A DNA stretch of 64,000 nt from Pyrenopolyporus hunteri (lineage: Eukaryota > Ascomycota > Sordariomycetes > Xylariales > Hypoxylaceae), in NCBI GenBank assembly GCA_902806595.1, contig CADCXC010000021.1, positions 62,001 to 126,000 of the forward strand, written 5' to 3'. Shown one piece after another: positions 11,118 through 21,811 of the stretch. Made by a program: the position numbers and the translations under genes. The notes beneath the pieces are model-generated. The model saw nothing but the letters and a program-made list of their open reading frames with translations, had not been told where the DNA came from and did no database searches. Every line of letters begins with the position of its first letter. Position 1 is the first letter of the stretch.

Positions 11118-12053
11118 CCTGCTTGATTGGCTGGGGATTTGACGTGTAGGTTGGCTAGTGAAAGATCAATTTCGACGGTTAGCTATCTGATTTTCGTTTT
11201 TTTTCCTTTTCTTTTTTGTTATGATTGTCACATAACTCATAAGCGAGGGATGTGTTCAAAGATGAAGGAGTTATGTATCGTGTATAGAATCGCAGGGATA
11301 AATCAACTTCAATTATGATATCTTATTTCGGCATAGGGTCGCCCTTCGAACTGTTTATGCGCCATTGAACATTTAATTTATTCAGCCATTAATTGAATAA
11401 GGCAGAGTTTAGAACCGGGCGAATCTCAAGAAGGATCAAACCTATGCTGCCGCTGCCTGGTGTTCTTCTGTCTAGGTGACGTATATGTGTACCTACCTAT
11501 GTACCTAGGTACCTAGGTAGGTACCACCTGATGGTTTAGGTACCTAGGTACATGTACCTGTTCCGTGGTGGATAACGGATAGGTACCCGGCTTATCGACC
11601 ACCCTGATTGGCTCGCTATAGGCAAAATAGGTCAAGGCTGGCGGAGCCCAGATTGAATTTTCGTGTAGGGTCTAATTAACGCGTATCAACGCGATTCAAC
11701 TAACATACATATTGATCCTGGCGCCTTTTCTTGCTACCTATTGACAGCACCTGGATAATCACTGTCGTGCCTCAATAATCCCTGCCTGTGTCCGTGTGTA
11801 ACCTGCCTAACCTACCTTAGGTACACAGAGGTACCTACTTAGCCCTCTTACCTCCAATCTGTATGCGATTTTCAGCTCGGGCAGGAACGTCCTGCCGGTA
11901 CATGCATCTCGACGGATATTTTCCCCGGCTGTATTCCTGGCAATCGCCTCGACCGTCCCCTCAACACCATCGACTACCACCAAACACAGTCCAATCTGCC
12001 TCCTCCAGGTAGCAACCATACGGACTCGACCAGCCTTGGCCTCGAACTCCTGT
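11118..12053. promoter_or_regulatory. shared upstream region of LIG4 and PIF1
   Basis: About 0.94 kb between two divergent DNA-metabolism genes, so it must hold both promoters. It contains a dense block of GTACCTAGGTACC-type palindromic words at about 11483-11560 and a T-rich tract near 11195-11220. No ORF that I believe. Confidence 0.6.
11483..11595. repeat. dense CCTAGGTACC palindromic word block
   Basis: At least six overlapping copies of GTACCTA / CCTAGGTA words lie within about 110 bp, able to fold into several alternative hairpins. The block sits in the middle of the LIG4-PIF1 divergent spacer. Confidence 0.65.
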
Positions 12054-14741
12054 ATGACTGCTGACCTATTACGACTCCTGCCTTCGAGACCCTTACGCCC
12101 TGCACACTCGTTGCCACGCTTGCACTCACATGCATTCGCGTATCTCACCACCTCTTCGAACACAATGCTGGGTAGGGCCGTAGAGAAAAGCAAGGCCACC
12201 GCGCCTCATGCGTCCTCCACCAAGTCCACGCTCGAAAAACAATTGTTTCCGTCGAGTAGTCCTTCTATCAAAGATGGCGACATAACCCAATGGGCGCCCT
12301 CTCACAAGGGGCGTGCCAACCCGTTATCGAGTGCCGCGTCGGGGTCTTCGAAGGCAGCAGGTATTAGCGACCGGCCCTTACAACCTAGATCTAACAACCT
12401 ACAAAACCCTCACCGTCCAAATAAATCCGTTTCCCGCGCCAGCTCGAGCGTTACCCAACGCTCCCATAGCTTCGCTTCTCTGTGCGCCAGTGCCGGCTCG
12501 TTCCAAGAAGAGTCTGAGCCGGCGCGTATCCCGTCCCAGGATAAGACTAGCGCATCTGCCTACTTTGCGGAAGACGACTTTAGCGATGATAATACTTTAG
12601 AATTGGACATGGAATACCAGCTTCCTGCCCCCCTGGCCCCCAAAGCTCCAGCGGCGAATCCCCCGACTGTTCCGGAACATCAACCGCCTTCCAGCCGGCC
12701 AATCTCCGACTGGTCCTCGTCATCGCAGGACCACCTTTTCCCTCCAAACACCCTACAGAAACCGTCAAAACGAGACTCGCCGGACGATATCTCGCGACCC
12801 GTTCCACCTCCGGCGAAGAAAAGGACCCTACCAGATGACTGGAAGATCGCCCCTCCCCCTCCGCAGACTTATGATGATGTCGAGGAGAAGCCGGAAGTAA
12901 CTACTCCTGCGCCCGGAAAGAAAGAGGACAAGCTTTGGGATGCCACACAGAGCGAGATGAAGGAACGTCGAAAACAGCTTAAGCTCCAGAATAAAAAGTC
13001 CGGATCCGAGGCCGGAGCCGCGTCGGAGAATGTCCGTGCCACCGTGGAAACCCATACTAGACAAAAAGCGAAGGTTTCTGCTGTATCTCTAAGCACGGAG
13101 CAGCAGCATGTGCTCGACCTAGTTGTCAAGCAGAGGCAGAGCGTATTTTTCACCGGTCCGGCAGGTACTGGCAAATCCGTACTGATGAGGGCGATCGTGA
13201 AGGAGTTGAAGAAAAAGTGGGCTCGCGATCCGGAACGCCTCAGCGTCACAGCCTCGACCGGGCTTGCGGCTTGCAATATTGGCGGCATGACCCTCCATAG
13301 TTTCGCTGGCATCGGTCTGGGGAAGGAGGACGTACCGTCGCTAGTCAAAAAGATCCGCCGGAACGCTAAGGCGAAGAACAGATGGCTGCGGACGAGCACC
13401 CTCATCATCGACGAAGTTTCGATGGTTGACGGCGAGCTTTTCGATAAGCTTGCGCAAATTGCACGTACCATTCGGAACAACGGTCGACCGTGGGGCGGGA
13501 TCCAGTTGGTCATTACGGGAGACTTCTTCCAGCTGCCTCCCGTTCCCGAGATGGGAAAGAAGGATGCCAAGTTTGCGTTTGAGGCTGCTACCTGGAACAC
13601 GTCCATCGATCATACTATTGGACTGACCCAGGTCTTCCGCCAAAGGGATCATCGTAAGCCAGTCTATGTCTTCGAATGCCTTCCCATATTATTACGTTGC
13701 TGACGCTGGGCCAGATTTCGCCGAAATGCTAAACGAGATGCGCCTCGGTAGAATCAGCGAAAACACGGTGCAAACATTCAAGGAGCTGTCTCGGCCATTG
13801 ACCTTTGATGATGGCCTCGAAGTGACCGAATTGTGATTATCACCCCTCTAGAAAAGCCCTCGCGAACGGTCGCCACTAACCCTGATACTAGATTCCCGAC
13901 GCGACAAGAAGTGGAGAGGTCCAACGAGTCTCGACTGCGCAACCTACCCGGATCCACATACCGCTACGAGGCCCTTGACGCGGGCGACCCTACTCTTCGA
14001 GACAAATTGCTTTCAAATATGATGGCTCCCAAATCTATGGAGTTGAAGAAGGGTGCGCAGGTGATGCTGATCAAGAACATGGACGATACGTTAGTCAACG
14101 GTTCGCTCGGCAAGGTAATCGGATTCATGAATGAGGCCACATTTGGCATCTGGGGCGGCCCTGAGGATGAGGGTTCTTTGGTCGCCGAAGCCCAGGAAGA
14201 AGCCCGCGCGAGGAAGAAAATCAAGGCGTACGCCAACGGCGCCGAAGAAAAGAAGGACGACAAAGAGTATCCGATCGTCCGCTTCAACGCAACAGACGGG
14301 ACCCACCGGATCCTTCTTTGCGTACCAGAGGATTGGAAAGTCGAGCTGCCTACCGGGGAGGTCCAAGCATCGCGCAAGCAATTACCCCTCATCCTGGCTT
14401 GGGCCCTCTCTATCCATAAGGCTCAAGGGCAGACTCTGGAAAGAGTCAAGGTTGACCTCGGCAAGGTGTTTGAGAAAGGGCAAGCGTATGTCGCGCTTAG
14501 CCGAGCTGTGAGCAAGAGCGGACTCCAGGTACTGCGTTTCGACAAGAACAAGATCATGGCCCACCCTCGAGTTATCCAATTTTACAACAAGCTTTACAGC
14601 GCGGAATCGGCCATCAAGAGCAAGAAGCCATCGACGATAGCTGACTTTGCTAAGAAGGGGCCAGCAACATCCGGGAAGAAAAAAGTGGATGTAATCGACC
14701 TTGACGACGAAGAGGAGGCTATGGCAGCGGCGTATGGTTAG
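12054..14741 (+). CDS. PIF1: Pif1-family 5'-3' DNA helicase
   Basis: Three exons: 12054 (or 12165)-13653, 13715-13832 and 13892-14741, giving 855 aa from the first ATG or 818 aa from the second (12165). The introns are 61 and 59 bp; donors GTAAGC and GTGATT, acceptors CCAG and CTAG, phases 1 and 2. The joins rebuild the family stretch [14 protein letters not shown] and [16 protein letters not shown]. After a disordered Ser/Pro-rich region of roughly 340 residues come Walker A GPAGTGKS (about 368-375 from the first ATG), Walker [21 protein letters not shown], and late motifs [20 protein letters not shown] and [10 protein letters not shown]. Pif1 unwinds G-quadruplexes and R-loops, removes telomerase from ends and maintains mtDNA. 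The first 37 residues are Arg/Leu-rich and almost free of acidic residues, like a mitochondrial presequence (see findings). Which start is used cannot be decided from sequence. Confidence 0.94.
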
Positions 14742-16204
14742 GGTTGTATGATTTGTGGCGGGATAAAGTGATATCTCTTTGGTGAAGCTCATTACTCTCT
14801 GATTACGTATGGAGTAGTAATAATTTGATACGGGACGCTAAGTCTCGAAATGAGATGCAACGGAGAGTACGCGGGCGCGTTACAGTTAAGTATTGTTCCT
14901 AGCATAAAGAGGTGCCCGGTCTTGCCAAGGATTTCAAACAGATTCCTTACGCAGTATCTAATGAGGTATGATGATTATGCTAGAACTTACTTGATACCCA
15001 GCTACCTGTATACTACCTATCTTACGTTGAGGTATTAAGCTACCAACCTTATTGTCCCTTTTACGACTGTATTTTGGTAGGTATGTATTTACTTTTACGT
15101 ATGGAACCATTCCACCCACACGTAGGGAGGTAGGTACATGTATTTACCATCCAATGTAAATGTGCACAAACCCCTTTGGACGATAGGGTATATAGGGTAT
15201 ATAGGTACCTACTCAGCTAGGAAATGTCTTTGCATGTGATTGGTGCTGTCACTGTGGGCCGCAGACGGATGGGAGTGTGTCTTATCGATAAGAAAAGCTT
15301 GGACCGATATTGTTTAAAGACCAAAATAATTGTAAGTTAGGCGTGCAGGTGCAGGTACATGTACGTAGTCCCCGTCGCCGTTTCTACCTGAGCCCGGGAT
15401 TCTCTTCACGCACCTCTTGGCAACTTTTATTCTACACGTACATATTCACGTCCCCATTCAACCTCCCGCACTTGCGCCGACCAATCGGGCGATAAGTGAT
15501 AGTCGTACGGAGTATCTTTGGCATAATCTACCTATTCATCTCGCACACAGTGATCTTTTCCTGATGCTGGTGTGACTGGAAGCGGTAGACATTTCTTCGG
15601 CGCCGTCTACCGACTCCCTTGACTTCTCGATTCACCGTGCCAACCGATCACCGATTCCTCGATCGCCTCGCCGACTGAGACAACCTTGAACACATACTCC
15701 GACCATAGTGGCTTACCTTCGTCTCCACAGCGACTCACACCTATCGGTTCCTAATGCCGAGTTTCCCTGAGGAATTTCCAATTTGACGTTCTTTCTATGC
15801 TTGCTATAGTCTGAAAACTCCCATTTCGACGTATCCGAACTCTCTCTCCCCCAGGATATCCGTTGAATAAGACTACCTGGGAACTATAACTGCGAGGAAG
15901 CCGTACTAGGTTCGAGGCATAACCAGGACCGCCAAACAATATCACACCGTGTTCTATTCTGGGGCTTCTTTTGATTGAGCACCTACCTCACCCAAGGTAG
16001 GGACGATCGTTTGAGCAGAGAGCCGGTCTTTTACCCAAGTGTACCCTCTGTCACGAAGCATAAAGAATTCAAGCAGGAGTGCCGACTTTGGGAAATCCCC
16101 CATGTAATTTCTGATATTACCTACGGCATCGACTCGGGGACTCTTACTATCCTTTTCCCTCAAGAAATCCAGCAAGGGTCCACAGGTCTCTTGTGCACGC
16201 GACA
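14742..16204. other. intergenic PIF1 to EDC3
   Basis: About 1.46 kb with no supported gene. It holds TAGGTACCTA-type words (for example about 15200-15216) and a short tandem of GGGTATATA at about 15186-15203. The last several hundred bases are pyrimidine-rich in places, as expected for a fungal promoter and 5' leader of the Edc3 gene. Confidence 0.55.
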
Positions 16205-18508
16205 ATGGACGAAAGCACCTTCTTATCGCAGTGGCTAGGCGGCTACTATTTGGTAACCTTGAAAGAGCCGGCTGGGCAGCGCATCCGGGGCGTCCTGAGA
16301 GGCCTTATCCCTGAACAGTACCTTACACTGGACCATGGTATGTTGAAGATAGCTACTATTAAGTGGCAGCCTTTACGGGGATGCTAACTTATATGGATTA
16401 GCTGTTATAGTAGGCACGAACCAATTTCTTGGACGTCTAACCATCAGCGCGAGCAACGTTACAGACATCGTACCTACTCAAAATGCCGCCCTCTCAGCTA
16501 CCAACACCACGCCCACGACGGCGACGATGCCGCCCTCGGCATTCCAAGATCCCGCCATTCTTAGCATCACACCCAAGTCAGGCGCCGCTCCTCGTCCTGA
16601 TCCGCGCTACCATGCGCAACCGAACATCGCAGAGAAACGAGACCCACCCGTCATCCTCAATCCCGCTGATCACTTAACGTATTCCTCTCCTGACGAGGCG
16701 ACTGATGCAGCGACTACGACGACTACAACAACTACAGCTACTCTCACCGCATCCACCGCGAAGCTGCGAATCTCTCCGACGAGCTATCCCAAGTCCAGCG
16801 CATCGGCAACGGCGAAGCCTGAGCAGGCCGCTCCCGCCCCCAACGACCCCAACGACCCCAGAAAAGACCGTCGCAGAGGGACACGCGGTAGGGGGCGACG
16901 TAGAAATAAGGTGGCGGATAGCAATGGCTCGCCGGCGCAACAAAGCAACCGAGGCGCCGGTTGGAGGGAAACCCCCATATTGGAATCCACCAAGTCGTTC
17001 CAACCATTCGCCTCGCTTAAGAAGAGCCAGAAAAGCCGGGTGGAAGGAAACGCCGATAACGGTTGGGCTTCGGAGGATGTTACGGACGTGCAGGAAGCCG
17101 GCGACTTTGACTTTGAAGGTGGTCTCGCCAAATTTGACAAGCGAAGAATATTCGATGAGATGAAGGAGCAGGACAAAATCGACGAGGCCGAACGCTTAGT
17201 ATCTCATAACCGCCTACCCCGACCGAAACCTGGAACAGCTGGGGGGAAGAACCTGCATTATACCGAGAACGTTTTAGACCTCCCCGCAACAGCGTCTAAG
17301 TCGAGAGAGGCTCCCGGGGACTATTGGAAGAGCGAAGCCGACGATGACATCGCCAACGGGGGCGATCGCGCAAGCGTTGTAGAAGGCAGCGGCCGTAGCT
17401 CTCGCCTACGTGGTGACTCCCGAGTGTCGATGACGCGACGCTCCCAGTCGCGCAAGGCCAGCACCGCGGCGAGCGTGGCCGGCTCGAGCCGAGTCAATTC
17501 AGGAGTAAGTCCCCACGTCCCCTTCAACTTTTCATGTAGCTCCGGGCTTCTCGTGGCATTTGACTAATTTATTATAAATAGGGCACCTCAACCCCCAGCG
17601 GGTTCTACGCCATCAACTCTAAGCGCCGAATCGAGGCGGTGGCTCATCTGCCGATGCAGACGCTTGAAAATGTCGCACGGCACGAGTTCGGCTTCAGCGA
17701 GGATCTCATGGCTGAAAATGCCGGTCGCGGCATCACGGAGGTTGTAATGCGCGCCCTCGACGATCCCGCCGTCAAGCTTCGCGCCGCTGCGGCGTCGCCC
17801 CCGAGCACACCCACCATCGTCGTCCTGGCTGGCAATAATAAGTCGGGGGTTCGCGCCTTGGCAGCTGCTCGCCACCTCCGAAACCACGGCGTCAACGTTC
17901 TAGTCTGCGTGGTCGGCATCGAGCGCGAGCGCGAGCTGCTGGAGGACATCAAGAAGCAAGCCCGCCTCTTCCGTAACTTTGGCGGCGTCATCTTCACCAA
18001 ATCGGAGCTTTTCGAGCACGTCAGCCAAGCTAGTAACACCTTGGAAACAGCGTCTCGGGGCTTCGTCACGCTGATCATCGACGCTCTCCTGGGGCTCACG
18101 ACACCGTTCGAGGAATTGCGAAAGTCGGATCAGGCCACCACGTACGAACTGATGGAATGGTCGAATAGGAACGAAGCGTTCGTGATGGCGATCGACCTAC
18201 CGAGCGGCATCGAGCCTCAGACCGGTCGCGTCAACGTCATCGACGGAGCGAAACTTTACGTGCATCCCCGATACGTGGTCGCCCTCGGCGCACCGAAGGT
18301 AGGGCTCCTAAAGGCCTTGGAGTCGGCCGACGACCGGGACATCGGTATGGTTGGGGAGTGGAAACTATTCCTGGCGGACATCGGGCTCGGGCCCGTCATC
18401 TGGCGCAAGGTGGCGACCAAGATCCGTCGTGGGATTGAATTCGACGATAAGTGGGTGCTGGAGCTACGATACCAGTCGGCGGGGAGAGACGAGGGAGACG
18501 ACGACTGA
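16205..18508 (+). CDS. EDC3: enhancer of mRNA-decapping protein 3 (Edc3)
   Basis: Three exons: 16205-16337, 16402-17504 and 17582-18508, giving 720 aa. Introns of 64 and 77 bp have donors GTATGT and GTAAGT, branch-like GCTAAC and GACTAAT, acceptors TTAG and ATAG; phases 1 and 0 close. Exon 1 plus the start of exon 2 encode an N-terminal Lsm-like fold (FLSQWLGGYYLVTLKEPAG onward, about 1-75). The middle is low-complexity, with a Thr run and an RGRGRRR patch. The FDF motif reads GDFDFEGGLAKFDKRRIFDE (about 278-297). The C-terminal 300 residues (exon 3) form a YjeF_N Rossmann-like domain with MAENAGRG and LSGIEPQTG-like DLPSGIEPQTG. The order Lsm-FDF-YjeF_N is diagnostic. Edc3 scaffolds P-bodies, binding Dcp2 through Lsm, the DEAD-box helicase Dhh1 through FDF, and dimerising through YjeF_N. 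A gene caller that starts at the ATG at 16527 would lose the Lsm domain. Confidence 0.94.
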
Positions 18509-20012
18509 TTCCTCCCTCCTCATATACGATACAAAACGACAGTAAAAATGGACGGAAAGGGGTTAGCTATCTACCCGGGTTAGGTGCTTATCGGCGGAAT
18601 TTCTGCTTGTTCGCTACGCTCCTCTAGCGAATGGTGCGAATCGCCCTAGGACGAACTTACCCCTCAGTCCAGGGGCCTCGTGATGCAGTTGAAGTTACGA
18701 TCTATTCCCATTCTAGCAAGAGGTTGAGGTTTAGGTTGAGATTCGGGTCGAGGCGGCGGTTGGCCGGCGGGATAAGAATAACAGAGGACATGACGATATC
18801 AAAATACCCCCCGCGTTCCTGCATTTTCGGCGGCGTTGGTTCGGTCTACGCGTACTTTACAGAGGCGGCAACCCTCGCGGGGTGACGATGAGGTCGTAGG
18901 GGAAAGAAAGGCGGGGAGTCTCCCCTTCATGAATTAGGTCCATACCTTAGGTACCTATATACGTGCATGTACGTATCGTCAAATGGTCCTAGGCAGATTC
19001 GGGTTGGCACTGGTATAGCCAGTATAGCCCGTAGTCGCCGGGACTTTGCGATGCTTTTCACGAGAGACTACGATCCATACATAGAAGGCGGCGGGTACAT
19101 GTAGGAATTGAGAAGTGAGAAGTGAGAAGTGCCTCCGAGCTGAGTGAATTGCGTGTGGACTCTTAGTTGGCTGTAGTCTATACGAAATGTAAACGTAACG
19201 TAGACGTAAACGCGCTATAAGTCTCGGTAGTCTCGAGTCCCAGCGAGCGAGGTAGCCTACTCGTAGGTAGGGATATAGAAGAAGCTACTTAGAACTACCT
19301 AATTACCTTCTATATTAGAAAAGGACGGGTTCGCTGATCGAAAGTCGATAAGTCTCACCTCTGTGATTATTGCTAATCGTGGACTAGAGATCAGATCAAA
19401 GTCAATTCTAACAACTATCTTCCCAGATATATACATATCCCAAGATGGAGTATCTGTATAACGTTATAACTACTAATTATATACCTACCTAGGTAGATAC
19501 CTACATAGTGTGCGACCTAACACTAACGATACCGAGCCGAGCTTCAAAGCTCCGACCTCAATCGGCCTCCAACCGTCAGCACGGAGCTTCGAATCCCTGC
19601 TAGCTTTGGTTCTGGCCCAGCGGTATCCAATGGCACGCCGTTATTTACTCAGCAAATCCGCCTCGACAAGGGGCAGCGACCCCTACCCGCCTCCCTGCTA
19701 TAGGCTGCCTGTCTTTTCTGCACTTACGTATGTCCAATGGTATCATGCGTGGCATGTTCCCCTCGTACGAGGAGCTTCCGGGCCAATACTTTGAAGCTCG
19801 ACCTGCATTGGCGCCAGCGAGGCTTGCGTGTGCGCGTGTGTGAGTATTATGTGTTTTATACCTGCAAATTAGGTACTTACCTAACTATCTTACCTTTGCT
19901 GCCACCTACGGGCATAGTAGACAGAGGTTACATTAGGTCAGGTAGCTAGATAAAAGCTACCCTCCCACCCCCATCTCCGTTTCCCCCATTTGCTTGTGGC
20001 TCTTCTTTCACC
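18509..20012. other. intergenic EDC3 to HHE gene
   Basis: 1.5 kb without a supported gene. It contains dispersed palindromic words at about 18948-18960 and 19484-19508, and a triple tandem GAGAAGT at about 19108-19131. The last 150 bp are pyrimidine-rich with a GATAAAAG box about 60 bp before the next ATG, a plausible core promoter. Confidence 0.55.
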
Positions 20013-21068
20013 ATGGAGCCTCCGGTCAAGTATCAGCCTCGGCGAAGTATCCTTGATAGACCGATCCTCATTGCCATCCCCATCTTAATCGGACTCTTCC
20101 TTACACGATCACCCTTCTTCATGGCGGCTCCGGCTTTGGATCCCGCTGCTGCGGGCAAGGAGGTTTGGGCGGATAGTCCTATCGAACTGGTTACTACGCC
20201 GCAGTATGAGACCAAGAAGGTACGTTATGGATGTTATACTGCCTCAACCCATATGCTCCCCCTCTATCCCCTCGTTTTTTTCCTGGCAGCACAGCGCAGC
20301 ACAGCACAGCCAAACCAAGCCAAGCTAACCCCTCCTCCCTACCACCAGACCGACATCTTCACCACGGGCGCGACGCACATGGCCCTCCTGCACAACGCCA
20401 TCCTCCGCGGGTACAACTCGATCTACCAGCAGGCGCCGCACGTGAAGCCGGCCGACGTGCCCGACTTCATCGGGTACAGCCTGACGTGGCACAAGTTCGT
20501 CGCCTCGCACCACGACGACGAGGAGGCCGTGCTGTTCCCCAAGATCGAGCACATCCTCCGCGACGACGCCGTCTGGGCCGCCACCCACGACGAGCACGCC
20601 GCCTTCCTCGGCGGCCTGGCCACGTTCCGGACGTACCTGACCGCTTGCCAACAGCAGCCCCAGCAGCACCCGTTCGACGGCGCGGAGCTCGTCCGCATCC
20701 TCGAGTCCTTCCGGGAGCCGTTCGCGGCGCACTTCCACAGCGAGGTCTCGACGATCGCGGGGCTCGCGGCCCACCCGAACGCGCCGGCGCCGGGGTCGCC
20801 GGAGGAGGCCGAGGCGGCGGCCACGTTCAAGGCGTGGGGCAAGGCGACGGTGACGAAGGCGGGGACGCTCGACGTGGTGCCGTTCTTCCTGCTGAACCTG
20901 GACGGGACGGCGGAGGGCGGGGCGTGGGCCGGGTGGCCGCCCATGCCGGCGCCGGTCCGCTGGATGCTGGTCAACGTCGCGGGCGCGTGGCACGGCCGCT
21001 GGTGGAAGTTTAGCTCCTGCGCGGGGGGCAGGCCGAGGAGGTTGTATGCGCTGCCGGAGGGGAAGTGA
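20013..21068 (+). CDS. hemerythrin (HHE cation-binding) domain membrane protein
   Basis: Two exons, 20013-20219 and 20349-21068, giving 308 aa. The intron (129 bp) has donor GTACGT, a GCTAAC branch and acceptor CCAG. It is a multiple of three and free of stops, so the unspliced frame also reads through (351 aa). An N-terminal hydrophobic segment (about 18-42) could anchor or target the protein. After splicing, the HHE fold shows its metal-ligand pattern: GATHMALLHNAI, then HKFVASHHDDEEAVLFPKIE, ATHDEHAAF and FAAHFHSEV. Hemerythrin-like proteins bind a di-iron centre or similar cation and take part in oxygen, NO or iron handling; in filamentous fungi the exact job is not settled. The splice is preferred because the intron's translation is low-complexity, whereas the join gives ETKK-TDIFTTGATHM, a typical entry to the domain. 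Confidence 0.88.
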   Translation: MEPPVKYQPRRSILDRPILIAIPILIGLFLTRSPFFMAAPALDPAAAGKEVWADSPIELVTTPQYETKKVRYGCYTASTHMLPLYPLVFFLAAQRSTAQPNQAKLTPPPYHQTDIFTTGATHMALLHNAILRGYNSIYQQAPHVKPADVPDFIGYSLTWHKFVASHHDDEEAVLFPKIEHILRDDAVWAATHDEHAAFLGGLATFRTYLTACQQQPQQHPFDGAELVRILESFREPFAAHFHSEVSTIAGLAAHPNAPAPGSPEEAEAAATFKAWGKATVTKAGTLDVVPFFLLNLDGTAEGGAWAGWPPMPAPVRWMLVNVAGAWHGRWWKFSSCAGGRPRRLYALPEGK

Positions 21069-21811
21069 GTAATGAATAATGGCGGGGGGGGCGGGAGATT
21101 GTGATGAGGGAGGAAAGGGGTGGAGAGAAGAAGAACAGGGAGAGGGAGAGAATAGTGAAGAAGAGGGAGGAAAGCGGAACGAATGAACGTCATGATACCC
21201 AAGCAATTTTAGTGCAAGGTAGAGAGTTGTGCTAGATGGTAGCGTAATCGACTCTTCTCCGAATACCTACCTACCTAGGTAGATAGAGATATATGATCCA
21301 TATAACCAATTCTATGTAGCAGTATAGCGGCGTCGGTATTACCTTTCGTCCCCGTTCTCTGTAGTAACACGATGATACCCCCCAACCTACAATTCTAGGT
21401 ACGAACTCATCCCAACGCACATTATTCGAGCCGAGCGGCATGTGACATCTACCGACCCTATTCAAGGATCGAAAACACCTCACGCCCAATGCATTCGAGG
21501 ACCCCAATTCATCAAGAATACCGAATGGGTAACGTCATCCATAGAGTACCTACCTAACTAAAGGGATATTTATATACATGAATAGACGCTCTAGAAGACA
21601 ATATACCCTCGCGCACAAAAGGACAGCAGAACGCGTAGGTGCTAAGAACAGGTGCACCGCTCGACCATTTATTCCGACGTCCGTCTATCTGGTTCGAATC
21701 TTACATACAGAACGAAGGAGAATAGAAAGTATAACGAGTACCCGCACACCTCCGACGCAACCCCCCCCCTTTTATCCGTTATACGTGCCTAGGTAGGTAG
21801 GTAGAGGCATT
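21069..21811. other. intergenic, with polypurine tract, between convergent HHE and sugar-dehydrogenase genes
   Basis: The first 110 bp (about 21080-21180) are almost purely G/A on the plus strand, just behind the HHE stop codon. Dispersed CCTACCTAGGTAG words lie at about 21264-21283 and 21787-21804, the latter immediately behind the stop codon of the next gene. No ORF worth calling. Confidence 0.6.

Noticed and set aside
20231..21013. 260-codon plus-strand ORF in another frame of the HHE gene
   Set aside because: Arg/Pro-rich shadow frame; the HHE motifs lie in the annotated frame.
20325..21206. 293- and 259-codon minus-strand ORFs
   Set aside because: Antisense shadows of the GC-rich HHE exon; their Arg/Pro-rich translations are typical of reversed high-GC coding sequence.
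21680..21700. GGTTCGAATC resembling a tRNA B-box
   Set aside because: No matching A-box or acceptor/anticodon stems can be paired around it; the same holds for GTTCGA-type words near 4134, 25638 and 35310.
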